Numbered from the stretch's first letter, positions 21,201 through 33,054 are shown. The stretch: DNA of 64,000 bases from Anaspis maculata (GCA_949128115.1 OX421964.1:3286001-3350000); one strand, 5' to 3'. The notes: generated by a model from the sequence alone, not told the origin. Translations and numbers: made by a program.

Positions 21201-24200
21201 TTTGGGTAGGCCTGTATGTATACAGGTTGATTCAAAAGTGTCCAGCCACCTTGTAGCTGCGTAATATGGAGATGTAGTAGAGTGCTGGACTGCTGGAAAG
21301 TTGTTGAAAAAAGTCTCGTTCAATTTTGAAGTTATGAAGGGACAAAGTTGCTCCTTCGATCGTTTCTATTTTCGTTATTTTAAAAGATTTTATTCAACTG
21401 TTTCGCACTTGCTTCTACCAGCTACTACCTTCGGAGGAAGGGGTGGCGTCAACCCCTACTTGTGCCATTTCCTCCTCCCTTGAAATGTCGACCCGGCATT
21501 TGAAGGGCTGTCATCGCTCAAACATTTTCAGAAAAATGTCGCTTTGGCGTCACTTCTTTTTACAACAGAACCAAGTGATACTTCGGAAAATAATAAAGCA
21601 ATATAACTGTAACTACTATTGGATCTATGTGCGCAAAATTCGTGCCAAACTGTCATCGAAACAAGGTCAATAACAATTATTATCGCACTGAATTTTAATT
21701 CATGACGACCGCGGCCGTTTAATTGGAAATCCGAGGGCCATCATCACTCATACTACCCTGCGTTTCAAAGGGTACTTGTGGAAAAGGCGGGGGGGGGCGT
21801 CGATTTTAATGAAAACCAGTCGGGTGGCTGTACGTCCGCGTTGGCCATCATTGTTTCACCAGCCGAAGTGATTTATAAATAAAAGGCCAACTCCTGGGGA
21901 CTAGACGCCCGTGATTAATTAATCGAAACAAGCCGAAATCGGTGCGGAAAATGGACAATTATTGCGAAATCTGCGTGAGTATAGCGGAGAAGAAACACAA
22001 TATACAATCATACAAAATTTATTAATAAAGCGCCCTTGATAATTCCAACGACGGCACAATTTTGAAAGCCGAAAAGGCAAATATGGTGGCGGCGGAAAGA
22101 ACATCGCGCGATCTTAAGTGCGTTGTTTGCGGGGAACAAACAATAACACGAGTGAAAACAAAGATCTGACGCAAATTCAAACAAATAACGCAATATGGAA
22201 AGTATGAGCATTTTTGCTTTTGTTTGTTGTTTGTTCGAATTTGAAAATTTGCGTCTGGAAAATTGCTTTCGAGACAGAGAGTTGCACATTTTTGTATTCC
22301 ATTCGGCTTGCTTCTATATTATGTGTGTACAATAAATCTGATTGTATAAAATAAATATTGTCACGGGATTAAAACAAAGTGTTGTAATATTTTTTATCGA
22401 ACGTTCACATAACGTTTATTTGTGTATAATCGGATGGAATGTGGACTAAATTTCAAACAGAATTGTTGATGTTTTTTTTTCTACTGTTTCCATAATGAAT
22501 TAGGATCAATTTAAAAGCGATTGAAGGGATTTGGCCGATGATCGTTCTCAAAACTCGACTCCTGAGTAGATTAAGTATGTTTATTGTTCATGTCAAAGTT
22601 GGAGAGGCTTTTTATTTTTTTTAAATTATTTCCAATTTGTATTTCAAAGAAAAGTAAAATGGTAGGTAGGTAATTGGAAATAGAAATAAGAATTGAAATC
22701 AATTCAAATTTGAAAACGCTTTCAAATCAGTGACTTTACATTATGCATATCTTGAATTTTGACAAGGAATGTTGCTAGTCCTTATTAGCTAGGTTGAAAA
22801 AAAAAAACAATTTTGAAAAAAACTTTGAGGGGCCGTAACTCGATCAGTAGGGCACCTCTTGCAATTCGTTCTCATCGCAAACTCCATTATCTTAAAAAAC
22901 TGAACCCGTATATATAGCTATTTATTTCTGAAACGCCGTGTATGTTTCCAGGACCGGATTTAGACGAATGAAAAGTTGATGCAACGACTCAAGTATGAAG
23001 CTCGAAAACAGATCCAAGACGCTTATAGCAAACCGGCCGCAATGAAAAAACCTTTGGTCATAAAACATTTCTGCGGTATTTCTTCGGTGATGATTTATTT
23101 TGTGTTATGCGCATGCAAAACTCGGCGTAACACATATATCGAAAACGTATAAGAAATGGCGAGTTTGTCTTTTAAATTGCAGCTTGGAAAGGATATGCTC
23201 CAGTTCCCATGCGTTCCATATTTTCCAGATCTCATATTTATCTGTTCTTGAAGGCAACGGAGCTTATAAAGGTTGGTGGGTATACAGCAGTAAAACTTCT
23301 TTATTACACGAGCAGATAAGATTGAAACTTCAATGGGTATATATATCTCGGTGGGTGAGAACTTGTCGTTTTATGGAAAGCTGTAATTGTTTCGAACAAA
23401 CAATGATGCGAGATGTAGTTTAAATAGTCTCGCTGACTGTGTCAGCATAAAGAGTTGAACTCCTATTCATAACAGGTAGGAGTAGGTGAGTATAAGTAAA
23501 CTGATAATAGAACTTTCACTTGAATTATTGGTAGGTTATCATGAAATAACAGCAATAACGCTCTGTCTATCTCTGTCTGATGATCATCAACCCTTGATTC
23601 AATTAGAAGCCGCTAAAAATATAGTGATTCTTTTTCCAAATCGCATTTTAATCCAATTTTTCAGTCAAGCTTGTGTGACTTCGTTCGTCCATATACAACT
23701 TGGGAAATATAGGCTGCATCTCTCACTTCAGTGCAAGAAAAAAGCTCGGATGAGCATTTTGAAGTATACCTCGCGGTGAACTCAGACAGTGACGGCCGGT
23801 GCGTATTCCCGATTTCAATCCTATTGAGCATCTTTGGAGCACGGTTTTCGCTCCCTCATTTCCTCAGCTAATACGCTGAAGGTTTCAGCTGTGATTGACC
23901 AAAACAGAAGTCCCTCAACCATAGATTACTCACTTATCTTTTAGGAAATCTAGTGGAAGACTGCTTGAGCGCACAACTATCAAAGCAAAGGCAACCGGAA
24001 AGCTGTGGTGATTTTTTTAAACTATCTAAGTAGAACTAGACTGACGTCTTGATGGCTTGAAAGACCATCAGCGTAAACGTTCATATCGATCCGGCCAGAC
24101 CGCGCTGTTTTGTTGCGTTTTTTGCTTTTTAAACCTCTGAGGGTGCTCTAGCAAACTTTCTCGATATTTTTTCTTCAAACTGCATCAGCATAATATGACG

Positions 24201-24618
24201 TACTTATAAGTACCGCGAGATGATCCATTTCTTAACCAGCCGACGACGACGGAAGGCTCCAGAGCCCCAGCAGCCGGAAGTTTTCAAGCTAACTTCGTTT
24301 TATTAACCCCGAGCTATGGCTGCTGCTCCTTTTTTATTAAGCACGTTAAAGCTTCTAAATATTAATCTTTATGATGGCAAGCAGCTAGTGGAGTGCGGCG
24401 CGTATAATGTTTACAATATTTCAGTCGCATTAATGTGTGATTTATGGAGTCACGTGTTGGCCGCCGGCTTATTATTTTATCACCTCTTCCCCGATGCTTC
24501 ATTTCCACCTTTTATTTTTATATACCCACCTATCCAGCAGGAGATGATTTGGATTTATTTGTATTCCTGTTTTTTAGACCGCATCATATCCTGTGGGACC
24601 GAAAGTTCAACTAGCAAA
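21201..24618. other. Mostly unique intergenic or intronic sequence
   Basis: No tandem structure and no convincing protein-coding gene is visible. A phrase TATACAGGTTGATTCAAAAG near 21221 resembles the start of a dispersed element. A short Tc1/mariner-like coding remnant lies at 23800-23870. Frames at 23100-23779 and 24316-24681 have no recognisable domain and ordinary AT-rich composition. Confidence 0.4.
23800..23870 (+). pseudogene. Tc1/mariner-like transposase remnant
   Basis: One frame reads RIPDFNPIEHLWSTVF, which matches the conserved PDLNPIEHLW step containing the third catalytic acidic residue of Tc1/mariner transposases. The frame is open for only a few dozen codons and ends in TGA. 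The first two catalytic aspartates and the terminal repeats are not visible. The match is short but highly characteristic; a chance match cannot be excluded. Confidence 0.45.
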
Positions 24619-26591
24619 ATAAAGTGCTCAACAATGAAAGTGTTACAAAGCAAAAATTCACCCAATTTTGAACCGCTGTAACTTTTGATTGGCACAAACG
24701 ATTCTGATTTTGTTTTAAGTACTGAAAAGCCCAATATGAAATTATGAAATATGAAATCCATAGAGCCCCTCATGAAATTTCTACAGGGTGATGAACAGAG
24801 CAATGCAACATTGATGAAAGTTCAACATACCCCCGTTTTCGTTAAAAAATTTTTTCGGGAGTATCAACACCAAATTCATGAAGAATGATGTGTTCCCTCG
24901 AAACGGTTTTTGAATTTTCGGGATTCCAGTCGAAACAGCCAAAATGTGATTTTTTATTGTGAATACTGTATATTATTCCTGTAGCCACGCGAAAACAGTT
25001 AAACTTTTCATATCAAGATGACGCCACTTGGTAGGCTTGTTCACTGAACAATTCTGAGCAATTTGACTTGCAACACGTTCCTATTGTCTAGTGTAGGGGT
25101 GAAGAAAAGCCCAATTGGCAGTGTACTTCTTGGTACTACTCCTAAAATTCGAGTTTTTAGCATTAAAAAAGGTTAGTTTTTACTCTCTTTAGTCAACATG
25201 GGACAACGTCATCAGAATTGGAATCACAACATTTCCGCCATTTTGAAATTTTTTGCTTTTACCTAAAATTTCAAAACATAGGCATGTTTGGCTTCATTTC
25301 TTGAAATGTTGGTCCCCTGAATGGGATTCTGTCAATAAGATCTGTCTATCTGTTTGTTTATCTGTCTATCTCTTTCCGAAAAAGATTTATAGAATTTTTA
25401 ACCCCACCCCTTTTCTTCCTGAGATTCTCTGAGTGTCCAATTTGATATTCTTGACCTCTCAACTCTTTTCAATGCAGTCAACGTCATCCTGCATAGCATC
25501 GGAAGAGATTATTTTCTGAGGAAAAAATGCCACCCAAATTTCACCCTTTCGCTCCCCCCACCTCATCTCAAAAATCTAAAATGGCAATACCTACTTTGTG
25601 ATACATCAAATTGAAGGAAGTTAAATTCTCTCCATGAACATAATTTTTTCAAACTTTTTAAAACCCACATTTTCCTCACAAAACACCCCAAATGTCTAAT
25701 TTATTAGGAGAGGGGTTGAAAATTCCAAAAAAAACTGTTTTCGGAAGGAAAATTCAATTCCCTTAAATTTGATGTATCACAAAGTAGGTAGTGCTTCGTA
25801 AAATTTTGAAGCTGAGGTGAAGGAGACCAAAAAGGTCAATTTGGGGAGCACTTTTTCCACCAAAAATTCTTTTCTTAGATGTTTTCTATGATGACACTGA
25901 CTGAATTAAAAACAATTGAGAGGTCCAGAATTGAAAATAAGACAGTCAGAAAATTTTCAGGGCGAAGGAAGGTAGAGTTGATATTTTGGTAAATATTTTT
26001 TTCAGAAAGAAAACTAAAATCTCTTCAATTTGATGTATCGCAAGGTAGGTCATGTCGTTTGAAATTTCAAAGTTGGGGTGAGTGGGGGCGAGGGGGCTCA
26101 AAATAGAAATTTGCCAATTTATGTTTTAGATGTCCCCTTTGATATGAAAATCGACCTGTTTTTGCTCTAAGAAATATTCACTAGGAATCGGGAGTTATTG
26201 CAGGTGGATAGTTTTCAAATGGTCACCCGGTGCAGTATTTACAATGAAAAATCACATTTTGGCTGTTCCGACTGGAATCCCGAAAATTCAAAAACCGTTT
26301 CGAAAGAAAACATCATTCTTCATAAATTTGGTGTTAATACTCCCAAAAAATTTTTTTTGCGAAAACGGGGGTATGATGAACTTTCATCAATTTTGCACTG
26401 CTTTGTTCATCACCCTGTAGAAAATTTATGAAAAGCTCTATGCATTTTATATTGACGAGAAAGATGGTCAAAAGATTGGGCTATTCAGTACTTGAAACAA
26501 AATCAGAATCATATGTGCCAATCAAAAGTTATAGCGGTTCGAAATTGGGTGAATTTTGGCTTTGTAACACTTTCATTGTTGAGCAGTTTAT
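24619..26591. mobile_element. Foldback element of about 2 kb
   Basis: The arms at 24619-24970 and 26231-26591 are near-complementary over about 350 bp. Examples are GTGCTCAACAATGAAAGTG against CATTGTTGAGCAG at the outside and GCCAAAATGTGATTTTT against its complement at the inside. The interior holds satellite-like sequence in two opposed orientations (see 25380-26120). No transposase is present, so this is a non-autonomous foldback or Tir-type element. CAAAATA occurs just outside both arms but is not cleanly placed as a target duplication. Confidence 0.75.
25380..26120. repeat. Satellite-derived units inside the foldback, in opposed orientation
   Basis: At about 25380-25700 the satellite signature of 1-3385 appears reversed (CCCCCCACCTCATCTC, CTACTTTGTGATACATCAAA, TTAAATTCTC). 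At about 25740-26110 it appears forward twice (AAATTTGATGTATCACAAAG with TAGGTAG, and TTCAATTTGATGTATCGCAA followed by GGGGTGAGTGGGGGCGAGGGG). The copies are more diverged than those in the array. Confidence 0.7.
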
Positions 26592-26699
26592 GTCAAAATA
26601 GGTATATCTTGAAAAAAAGCAATAAACAAGAAAATACTGTACAAATAATATTTTTGAGCTTCATACCTACTGGAGGGAATCTGAAGTTGTAGTCTAAAT

Positions 26700-26895
26700 T
26701 TTCAAAGTAAAAGTTGGTGCAAAATTCCGAACTTAAGTCGAAATTCCCGGGTCAAACTCAGAATTTCCAAATGTGTGAAGTTCCATATTTAAAGTAGACG
26801 GACATTCTGACATTTTTCAAATTCAGACTCAAAATTCCATTATTCTGATGAGTTAATGAGAGAGACGGACTGATGAGACAAAATTGAATTTAGAC
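26700..26895. repeat. AATTC-word repeat, left flank of the LINE insertion
   Basis: Degenerate words such as AATTCCGAACTTAAGTCGAAATTCCC and ACTCAGAATTTCC appear here. They are of the same kind as the tract at 33055-34960, and the minus-strand LINE separates the two pieces. Confidence 0.6.
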
Positions 26896-26995
26896 TTTTT
26901 TTTTTATTTAAATATTAAGGTGCCTCAACTGCCATGGTTATTGGCACCAGTCTATATACATATTTACAATTTTTCATACAGGTTTATGTTTCTTA

Positions 26996-27171
26996 AGGCC
27001 GCTCTATGAAATTACGCAACGCAGCCGCAGCCGCAACGCAGGTTTCTGATTGGCTCGCAAGCCTTTCGCGTCGTTGCGATGGCTTTGCGGATACCTTGCG
27101 AGCCAATCAGAGACCTGCGTTGCGGCTGCGGCTGCGTTGCGGTTGCGTTGCGAATTTTCATAGAGCGGGCA
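26996..27171. mobile_element. 176-bp MITE with TTA target duplication (Harbinger-like)
   Basis: The ends are inverted repeats (AGGCCGCTCTATGAAATT against TGCCCGCTCTATGAAAATT read inward). The whole element is a GC-rich palindrome of CGCAACGCAGCCGCAGCCGC and GATTGGCTCGCAAG type. TTA flanks both sides, at 26993-26995 and 27172-27174. Conceptually removing the insert with one TTA returns the LINE ORF2 tail to an open frame that stops after about ten more codons, which supports the ends chosen. A 3-bp TTA duplication is typical of PIF/Harbinger-type elements. Confidence 0.7.
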
Positions 27172-27174
27172 TTA

Positions 27175-30100
27175 GGTATTCAATAATTTGTGGAAGATCT
27201 TCAATATTTAGAATTTCATTTAGGTTCGTTGGTAAACAGCATTTTTTTCTTTGTTCTTCAAAGATTTGACATTCAATTAAAATGTGTTTTACGGTGAGGG
27301 CCTCGTTACAGTGCTCGCAAGTTGGTGGTGCTTCTTTTTTCAGTCGGTATTGGTGTGTCAACTTTGTGTGGCCTATTCTCAATCTTCGTATCACAACCTG
27401 TTCTTGGCGATTCAGGTGATCCAGCTTCCTTGGAGGGATGATTGTGTCGTTTCCGGTATTCGTCAGTTGTTGCAGTTTTTCTTGTACGAACTGCTTGATT
27501 TTCTGCTTGAAGTTGATCGGGTCTGGTTCTGTCGTCTGACTAGCTGAGTCTTCATCATTTATCCAGGGAGGTGCTTGTGGAATGTAAGGTCTTTGCGTGT
27601 TTGGGAAAGAGATGTGGCTCATTATTTGGATATGTTTGAGTTTGAGGTGGACTGGTGTTGGCAAATGTGGCTTGTTTTCGTAGAGAGCGTTAAATGAGGA
27701 CTTAGGGAAAAGAACATCATGTGCAGGGTTGTGTTGGTGGATTGCTATCTTTGATGCGTACTGTAGGAGGAGCCGTTCTCTTCTTAGTCATAGTGGAGGT
27801 TCATCGGCTTCTTTTTGTATACATAAGATTGGGCTAGTTCTGTAGGCTCCAATAGCTAACCTGATTGCGCTGTTTTGGGTATTGTTTAGAGCTTTTAGGA
27901 CGGACTTGCTTGCTGTGGAAAAGACGATTGATCCGTAGTCCAGTTTTGACCTGATGGTGGCTTTGTACGTGGTGAGGAGGACACGTTCTTTGGCACCCCA
28001 CTGATGATGTGAAAGAACTTTGAGTATGTTCAACCGCCTTACACAGTCTGCCTTTACTTGTTTGATGTGGAGCATCCATTTCATTTTTCTATCAAAGATC
28101 AGTCCTAAAAATCTGTGATTCGGGACAACTTCTAGGTTGGTGTTTTTTAATCTCAATGTTGTCATATCTTCTGGCAGGTTTTTTCTTGAGAATCTAACAA
28201 CTTTAGTTTTGGTGGTAGAGAATTTAAATCCCACCTCTTCTGACCAGTTTACTACATCATCTATAGTTGTCTGTAGTATGTTTGTAGTTGTGTTGATGTT
28301 CTTTCCACGACAAAAAAACTACTAGATCGTCCGCGTATAGTGAAGCACGCACCGGGGCTCTTATTCTTGAGTGTAGTTCGTTGATCGCTATTATAAAAAG
28401 TGTTGTACTTAGAACTGAACCCTGGGGTACTCCATTCTCTAGTGGGTAAGTTTCTGACGTTAGCCCATTTACTCTTACTTTGAATGTGCGGTCTTTCAAG
28501 AAGTTCTCGATGAATTTGAAGATATTACCTCCTACACACCATCGGGCCAGACTTATTAGTATCTTATGTTTCCACGTTGTGTCAAAGGCCTTTTCAACAT
28601 CAAAAAATACAGCTACAAGTTCTTGGTTGTTTGCGTAGGCCTGTATTATTTCTTTTTGGAAGATTAGTAAACTATCCAATGTAGATCGTCCTGGTCTGAA
28701 TCCATCTTGGATTTCAGATAGAAGATTATTTTTTTCTAAATACCATAAAAGCCTCCTATTCACTATTTTTTCGAATAACTTGCACATCGTACAGGTTAAT
28801 GAGATAGGACGGTAGCTGGCTGGATCGGTTTTCAGTTTTCCTGCTTTATATATGGGGATGATAACTGATTCTCTCCATGAACTTGGGAAGACTTAAGTTA
28901 TCCATATCTTGTTGTAGAGTTCCACCAGTTTTTCCATCGCCTTCTTTGGCAGATTTTTCAAAAATATAAATGGTATGCTATCTGGTCCTGGTGCAGTGTT
29001 TCGACATTTTTGTAAGGCCTTGTCCAGCTCTGTTATGGTAATGGGAAGATTCAGTTGACTGCTTCTTGGTGTTTCGGTGCTTTTTATTGGTGTTTCTTCT
29101 TGCTTCTTTTTCATAGTTAGAAAGGAAGGTTCATAGTTTGAGTCACTGGAGTGTCTGTAGAATGATTTTGCCAGGATATTTGCGATGCTCTGACTGGATG
29201 TTTTTAGGTTTCCATCTTCGTTTTCAAGACGTGTGATGTTAAATGACGCCGTAGTTGTTCCTTTTATTCGTCTTATTTTGTCCCAGATTTGATTTGTAGG
29301 TGTTTGTATATTGATGGAGGAAACAAAGTCTTTCCAGGAGTTTTCCTTACTTTGTTTTATGACTCGTCTTGTTTTAGCTCTCAGCTTTTTGTATTCAATA
29401 AAATTTTCTAGTGTATTGTGCTTCCTCCAGCGGTTTAAGGCTTTTTTGCTATCTTTTATGGCTGTTTTGCATTCTTCATTCCACCATATATGGTACGCAG
29501 CGCTTTGAAAAATTTGATCTTGTTCTTCCTATGTGTTTGTTTGCGGCCTCAATCAAAATGTTGGTGTATTTTTGTGTAAATTCGTTCACACTTTGACTAT
29601 CTAGCAACGTGTTCATGTTCTTTTCGACTTCTAGTTTGTAGTTTTCCCAATTTCCATTTTTCACGTTCCACCTTGCCGCATAGTTACTTGCGCACTTTGT
29701 TTCGTGCATTGTGTCATTATGTCTGAGTGAAATATTTATAGGAAAGTGATCGCTGTCACTCAAGTCTTCATATACTTCCCAATCTAGTAGTGGCGCTGTT
29801 CTTGGGTCCGCTAAACTCAAGTCTATACTGGAGAGAGTTCCGATGGCAATATTGCAGTGTGTGGATGAGCCTGTACTCAATAAAACCAAAGGACCCCGCA
29901 CGATTCTTATGGAAAATGGCTCCCGGTTAAATTCTCTGAATTTTTGATATTTTGTAGCTCATGAGATACTAATTGAATACTGTGAACCCCAAACCGAAAT
30001 AATGGACAGTTTTTTACCCACAGGGGGTTGAAGTTGGAGGTTTTGACGGCTTAAAAATTATATTCTGACGAAAATATAAGCTTTCTATTTGGTTTCTCTT

Positions 30101-31512
30101 CAAGTTGTGTTTCATGTTAAATGTATTCATTTGACAGAAAAATATCAACCCCCTCCTCCACCTCCATCCCCTATCTACCATCACAAAATTCGAGATTACT
30201 CTCAAAAGCCATGCAGATGACTTCTGTGATTTAAATTATGAATTTTGACATGAAAATTATTTTCCACCCCTAATGTTGGGGTGCCGATTTTCCAATTTTC
30301 CTCGGTTAATTTGGCTGAATTTTTGGTATTGTGTACTTTTAATCTTGCTGAACAAAAAGTTCTCATGCCAAAACTTATTCCTATGGACAGTTTTTGTTCT
30401 ACAGGGGACTGAAGTTAAAGATTTGAGAGCATAAATATTGAACTTCAGTCCCCTGCAGAACAAAAACTGTTCATAGGAATAAGTTTTGGTATGGGAACTC
30501 TTTGTTCAGCAGAAATAGAAGTACACAATACCAAAAATTAAGCCAAATTAACCGAGGAAAATTGAAAAATCGGCACCCCAACATTAGGGGTGGAGAATAA
30601 TTTTTATGTCAAAATTCATAATTTAAATCACAGAAGCCATCCGCATGGCTTTTGGGAGTAATCTCGAATTTTGTGATGGTTGATAGGGGATGGAGGTGGA
30701 GGAGGGGGTTGATATTTTTCTATCAAATAAATACAATTAGCATGAAACACAACTTGAAGAGAAACCAAATAAAAAGCTTTTATTAACGCCATAATATCAT
30801 TTTGAAGCCGTCAAAACCTCCAACTTCAACCCCCTGTGGGTAAAAAACTGTCCATTATTTTAGTTTGGGGTTTACGGTATTTGATAAGTATCTCATGAGC
30901 TACAACATATAAAAAATTCAGAGAATTTAACCGGGAGCCATTTTCCATAAGAATCGTGCGGGGTCCTTTGATGAATTCAGGATGTCTTCTATAATTTTTC
31001 CGGTGTTGTTTTCTTTTGCTGACCCCCATATCTGGTTATGTGCATTAAAATCTCCCAGGAGGATGAAGGGTAAAGGAATCTGTTCGATTAAGTCGTTTAG
31101 TTCGCGTCTTGCTAGAAGATAGTCTGGAGGTAAATATATTTTATGTTGCAGATCGTTAGTTGTTCTGGCTTCCAAATGGTGACTGCTACTGCTTCTATAT
31201 CGGTGTTGAGCTGAACTTCTTGGTAATGGAATTTATCTCGAAAATCGCCACGCCTCCACTCGCCCTATTTCTGTTGTCTCTATTTTTGCAGGAAAGGTTG
31301 TATCCTTCTAGTTTGGGTGTATGAGTGCTCTTGAAATTTGTTTCTTGGATACACAGTACATCAGAAGAAAATTTATTCAACAACAGTTTTATTCTTTCTA
31401 ATCGCGGAAAAAATCCGCAGGTGTTCCATTGTGTTATAAAAAAACATTTTTTAGTACATTTCTTGGTCTGATTGTGTGTTATCAAGTTCATCATCTGTTG
31501 TGTTTGAAGCAA
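27175..31512 (-). pseudogene. LINE ORF2 (endonuclease and reverse transcriptase), disrupted
   Basis: The N-terminal endonuclease begins with QWNTCGFFPRLERIKLLL and IQETNF (31195-31512), with GDFNAHNQIWG after a frameshift (near 31020-31060). It is then cut by a 1.08-kb hairpin element and resumes with SDHFPINISLRH (about 29740). The RT follows with GPDSIPFIFLKNLP (29000), FRPGRSTLDSLL (28680), FFDVEKAFDT (28580), NGVPQGSVLS (28420) and YADDLVVF (28330). The C-terminal region holds the CEHC..KHILIEC motif near 27290. Frameshifts or stops near 31180, 28890, 28250 and 27700 break it. The original protein made single-strand nicks and copied element RNA at the target; this copy cannot encode it intact. 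The start overlaps the end of ORF1 by about 60 bp, as is common in jockey-type elements. Confidence 0.85.
29888..30969. mobile_element. 1.08-kb foldback (long hairpin) element inside the LINE endonuclease
   Basis: Arms of about 530 bp (29888-30417 and 30442-30969) are near-perfect inverted repeats around a 24-nt loop. The ends read AAAGGACCCCGCACGATTC and its complement, GAATCGTGCGGGGTCCTTT. The arms differ by scattered substitutions and small indels, for example around 29985 against 30868. There is no open frame of note. I see no clear target duplication. The LINE protein reads up to both ends in compatible order, so the insertion postdates the LINE. Confidence 0.85.
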
Positions 31513-32737
31513 AGCTAGCTATACTTGATACCTCTTCTTGCTCAGCTCTCATTTGGTTTCTGATTTTTTTGCTTAAACGTGTAAATCTTGATTTCATAGG
31601 TCTTGACTGCAGAAGTGGGTAGATATCGTACATCATCTTGAGAAGAGAATGTACATCTTTTGTGTATTGTCTCGCTTCTCCATAGGGATCTTTATTTCTT
31701 TTCGTATTTTCTAGGAAACTTTTTAGATTTTCATATGTTACGGGATACTTCTTGGTTGTTTTCCGATCCTCTTCGATTTTCTTTCGTACTGGTTCAAGTT
31801 CTAGGTCCAGGTTTATGTTTTCAATGGAGACTGATTTTTTATATTTTTTTGTGTCGGGTTTGATGAAAGGTGATTTTTCTTCTTTACTTGTGCTTGAGAA
31901 TGGATCTTGTGTTGCTGCTAGTTCTTCTGCCGGGGGCGAGTCCAGACTTTCGGGTAATGGTCGTTTGTTTTTATTATTCGAAGTTGTTTCTTCTGCGTCA
32001 TCTGACTGTGGTGTACTGGTGTTTTGTGTTGTACAATTTGAGGAAATATGTCCTATCCGGCCACATAAAAAACAGGAAATTTCGTCTAAGGATACGAAAA
32101 TTCTGTAGTCTGAATTATCATGACGTATAACCAAGGAAGATGGCAACACGAAATTATCTTCTGCTGGTGGGGCCATGTAGACTTGTCTTCTAAAACTGAA
32201 TATGTGGTTGTACTCTTCTTCTTGTATTCCAGCTTTCAGAAAAGTCACAGGTGACACTGGTATGATTCCTGAAGCCTTCAGTGCAATTTCTATCTCATCG
32301 TGTGGAATAGAAGGGCATACATTAGAAATAATTATTCGCTTTGCCGGTGTGATCAATCTCCTAATTCCAATTTCAATATTGTTCATTTTTATTGCTGTGT
32401 GCTTGGTCAAAAGGTCGTCAACAATTTTAGTGCTTGATAGATAAACACAGAATCTGTTGTTAGATATTCTAGAAGCGAACAGAATATTTTTCGGTCCTAC
32501 AATTTTTCCAAGGGACAAAACGTAGTCGTTTCGTTTTAATTCATCGTGTACATTCATGATGATGGCTTGCTCTTTGGTTGGGAAACTTATTTGTGGTCTG
32601 TTTTTGGCTGCGTTTGCATAGGTAACTGTTGTTTTTTCCAAGTTTGGTTCCTGTTCGGTAGTCATTTTTGCATCGACACTCCTGTAGTCAGGAGTAGTCA
32701 TTGTGTGTTTATTTTTCTCGTGATATTTCCTGAACAA
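31451..32737 (-). CDS. LINE ORF1 (gag-like RNA-binding protein)
   Basis: An intact 428-residue frame. The first 60 residues are polar with TTVTYANAAKNRPQ. Residues about 60-215 hold the conserved central part with RLITPAKRIIISNVCPSIPHDE (RRM-like fold expected in such ORF1 proteins). A single CCHC knuckle, CFLCGRIGHISSNC, spans residues 222-235. The C-terminal 190 residues are charged and low in complexity (KNKRPLPES, KEEKSPFIKP, KKIEEDRKTTKKYP). The protein would coat element RNA and help target-primed insertion. It is the only LINE frame here without visible damage, and the downstream ORF2 is broken. An upstream in-frame start is unlikely because the 5' UTR begins within 320 bp. Confidence 0.8.
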   Translation of the reverse strand: MFRKYHEKNKHTMTTPDYRSVDAKMTTEQEPNLEKTTVTYANAAKNRPQISFPTKEQAIIMNVHDELKRNDYVLSLGKIVGPKNILFASRISNNRFCVYLSSTKIVDDLLTKHTAIKMNNIEIGIRRLITPAKRIIISNVCPSIPHDEIEIALKASGIIPVSPVTFLKAGIQEEEYNHIFSFRRQVYMAPPAEDNFVLPSSLVIRHDNSDYRIFVSLDEISCFLCGRIGHISSNCTTQNTSTPQSDDAEETTSNNKNKRPLPESLDSPPAEELAATQDPFSSTSKEEKSPFIKPDTKKYKKSVSIENINLDLELEPVRKKIEEDRKTTKKYPVTYENLKSFLENTKRNKDPYGEARQYTKDVHSLLKMMYDIYPLLQSRPMKSRFTRLSKKIRNQMRAEQEEVSSIASFASNTTDDELDNTQSDQEMY

Positions 32738-33054
32738 ATGGATTACCCATTTATTCAGGAATAAGCGAAAAACGCTCTTATCTGTGGTTTCTTCAATCTA
32801 CGGCAAAAAGAAGATAACGATGATCAAAGGAATTTCGCCCTTACGATATTGGAAAGTTTGCGGTTTCCCTCGGAGTTTTCTAATTTCCTTGAGTGGTACT
32901 TCTATTTTCCTTCCATCGAACAAAATGGGCTTTTCTTCATAGGTGTATCGCTGTTTGTCGTAGATCTCAGCTTGGGCGGGACTCGTTATTAGATACTTCT
33001 TTGGATCACTGTGCTGTACGTCTTGCTAGCGCCGGTGACCAAACGTCTCTCTCA

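Larger units (their letters stand above)
26896..33054 (-). mobile_element. Non-LTR retrotransposon (jockey/I-like LINE), broken, with target duplication
   Basis: The element reads on the minus strand from about 33054 (5' end) to a ten-base poly(A) at 26896-26905 (T on the plus strand). AATTTAGAC stands on both sides, at 26887-26895 and 33055-33063, consistent with target-primed insertion; the surrounding repeat makes short matches likelier by chance. It encodes an intact gag-like ORF1, then an overlapping ORF2 with endonuclease and reverse transcriptase. ORF2 is frameshifted and carries two later insertions (26996-27171 and 29888-30969). About 300 bp precede ORF1 as 5' UTR. Confidence 0.85.

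Noticed and set aside
24316..24681. 121-codon plus-strand frame as a gene
   Set aside because: No recognisable domain; the end overlaps the arm of a foldback element.
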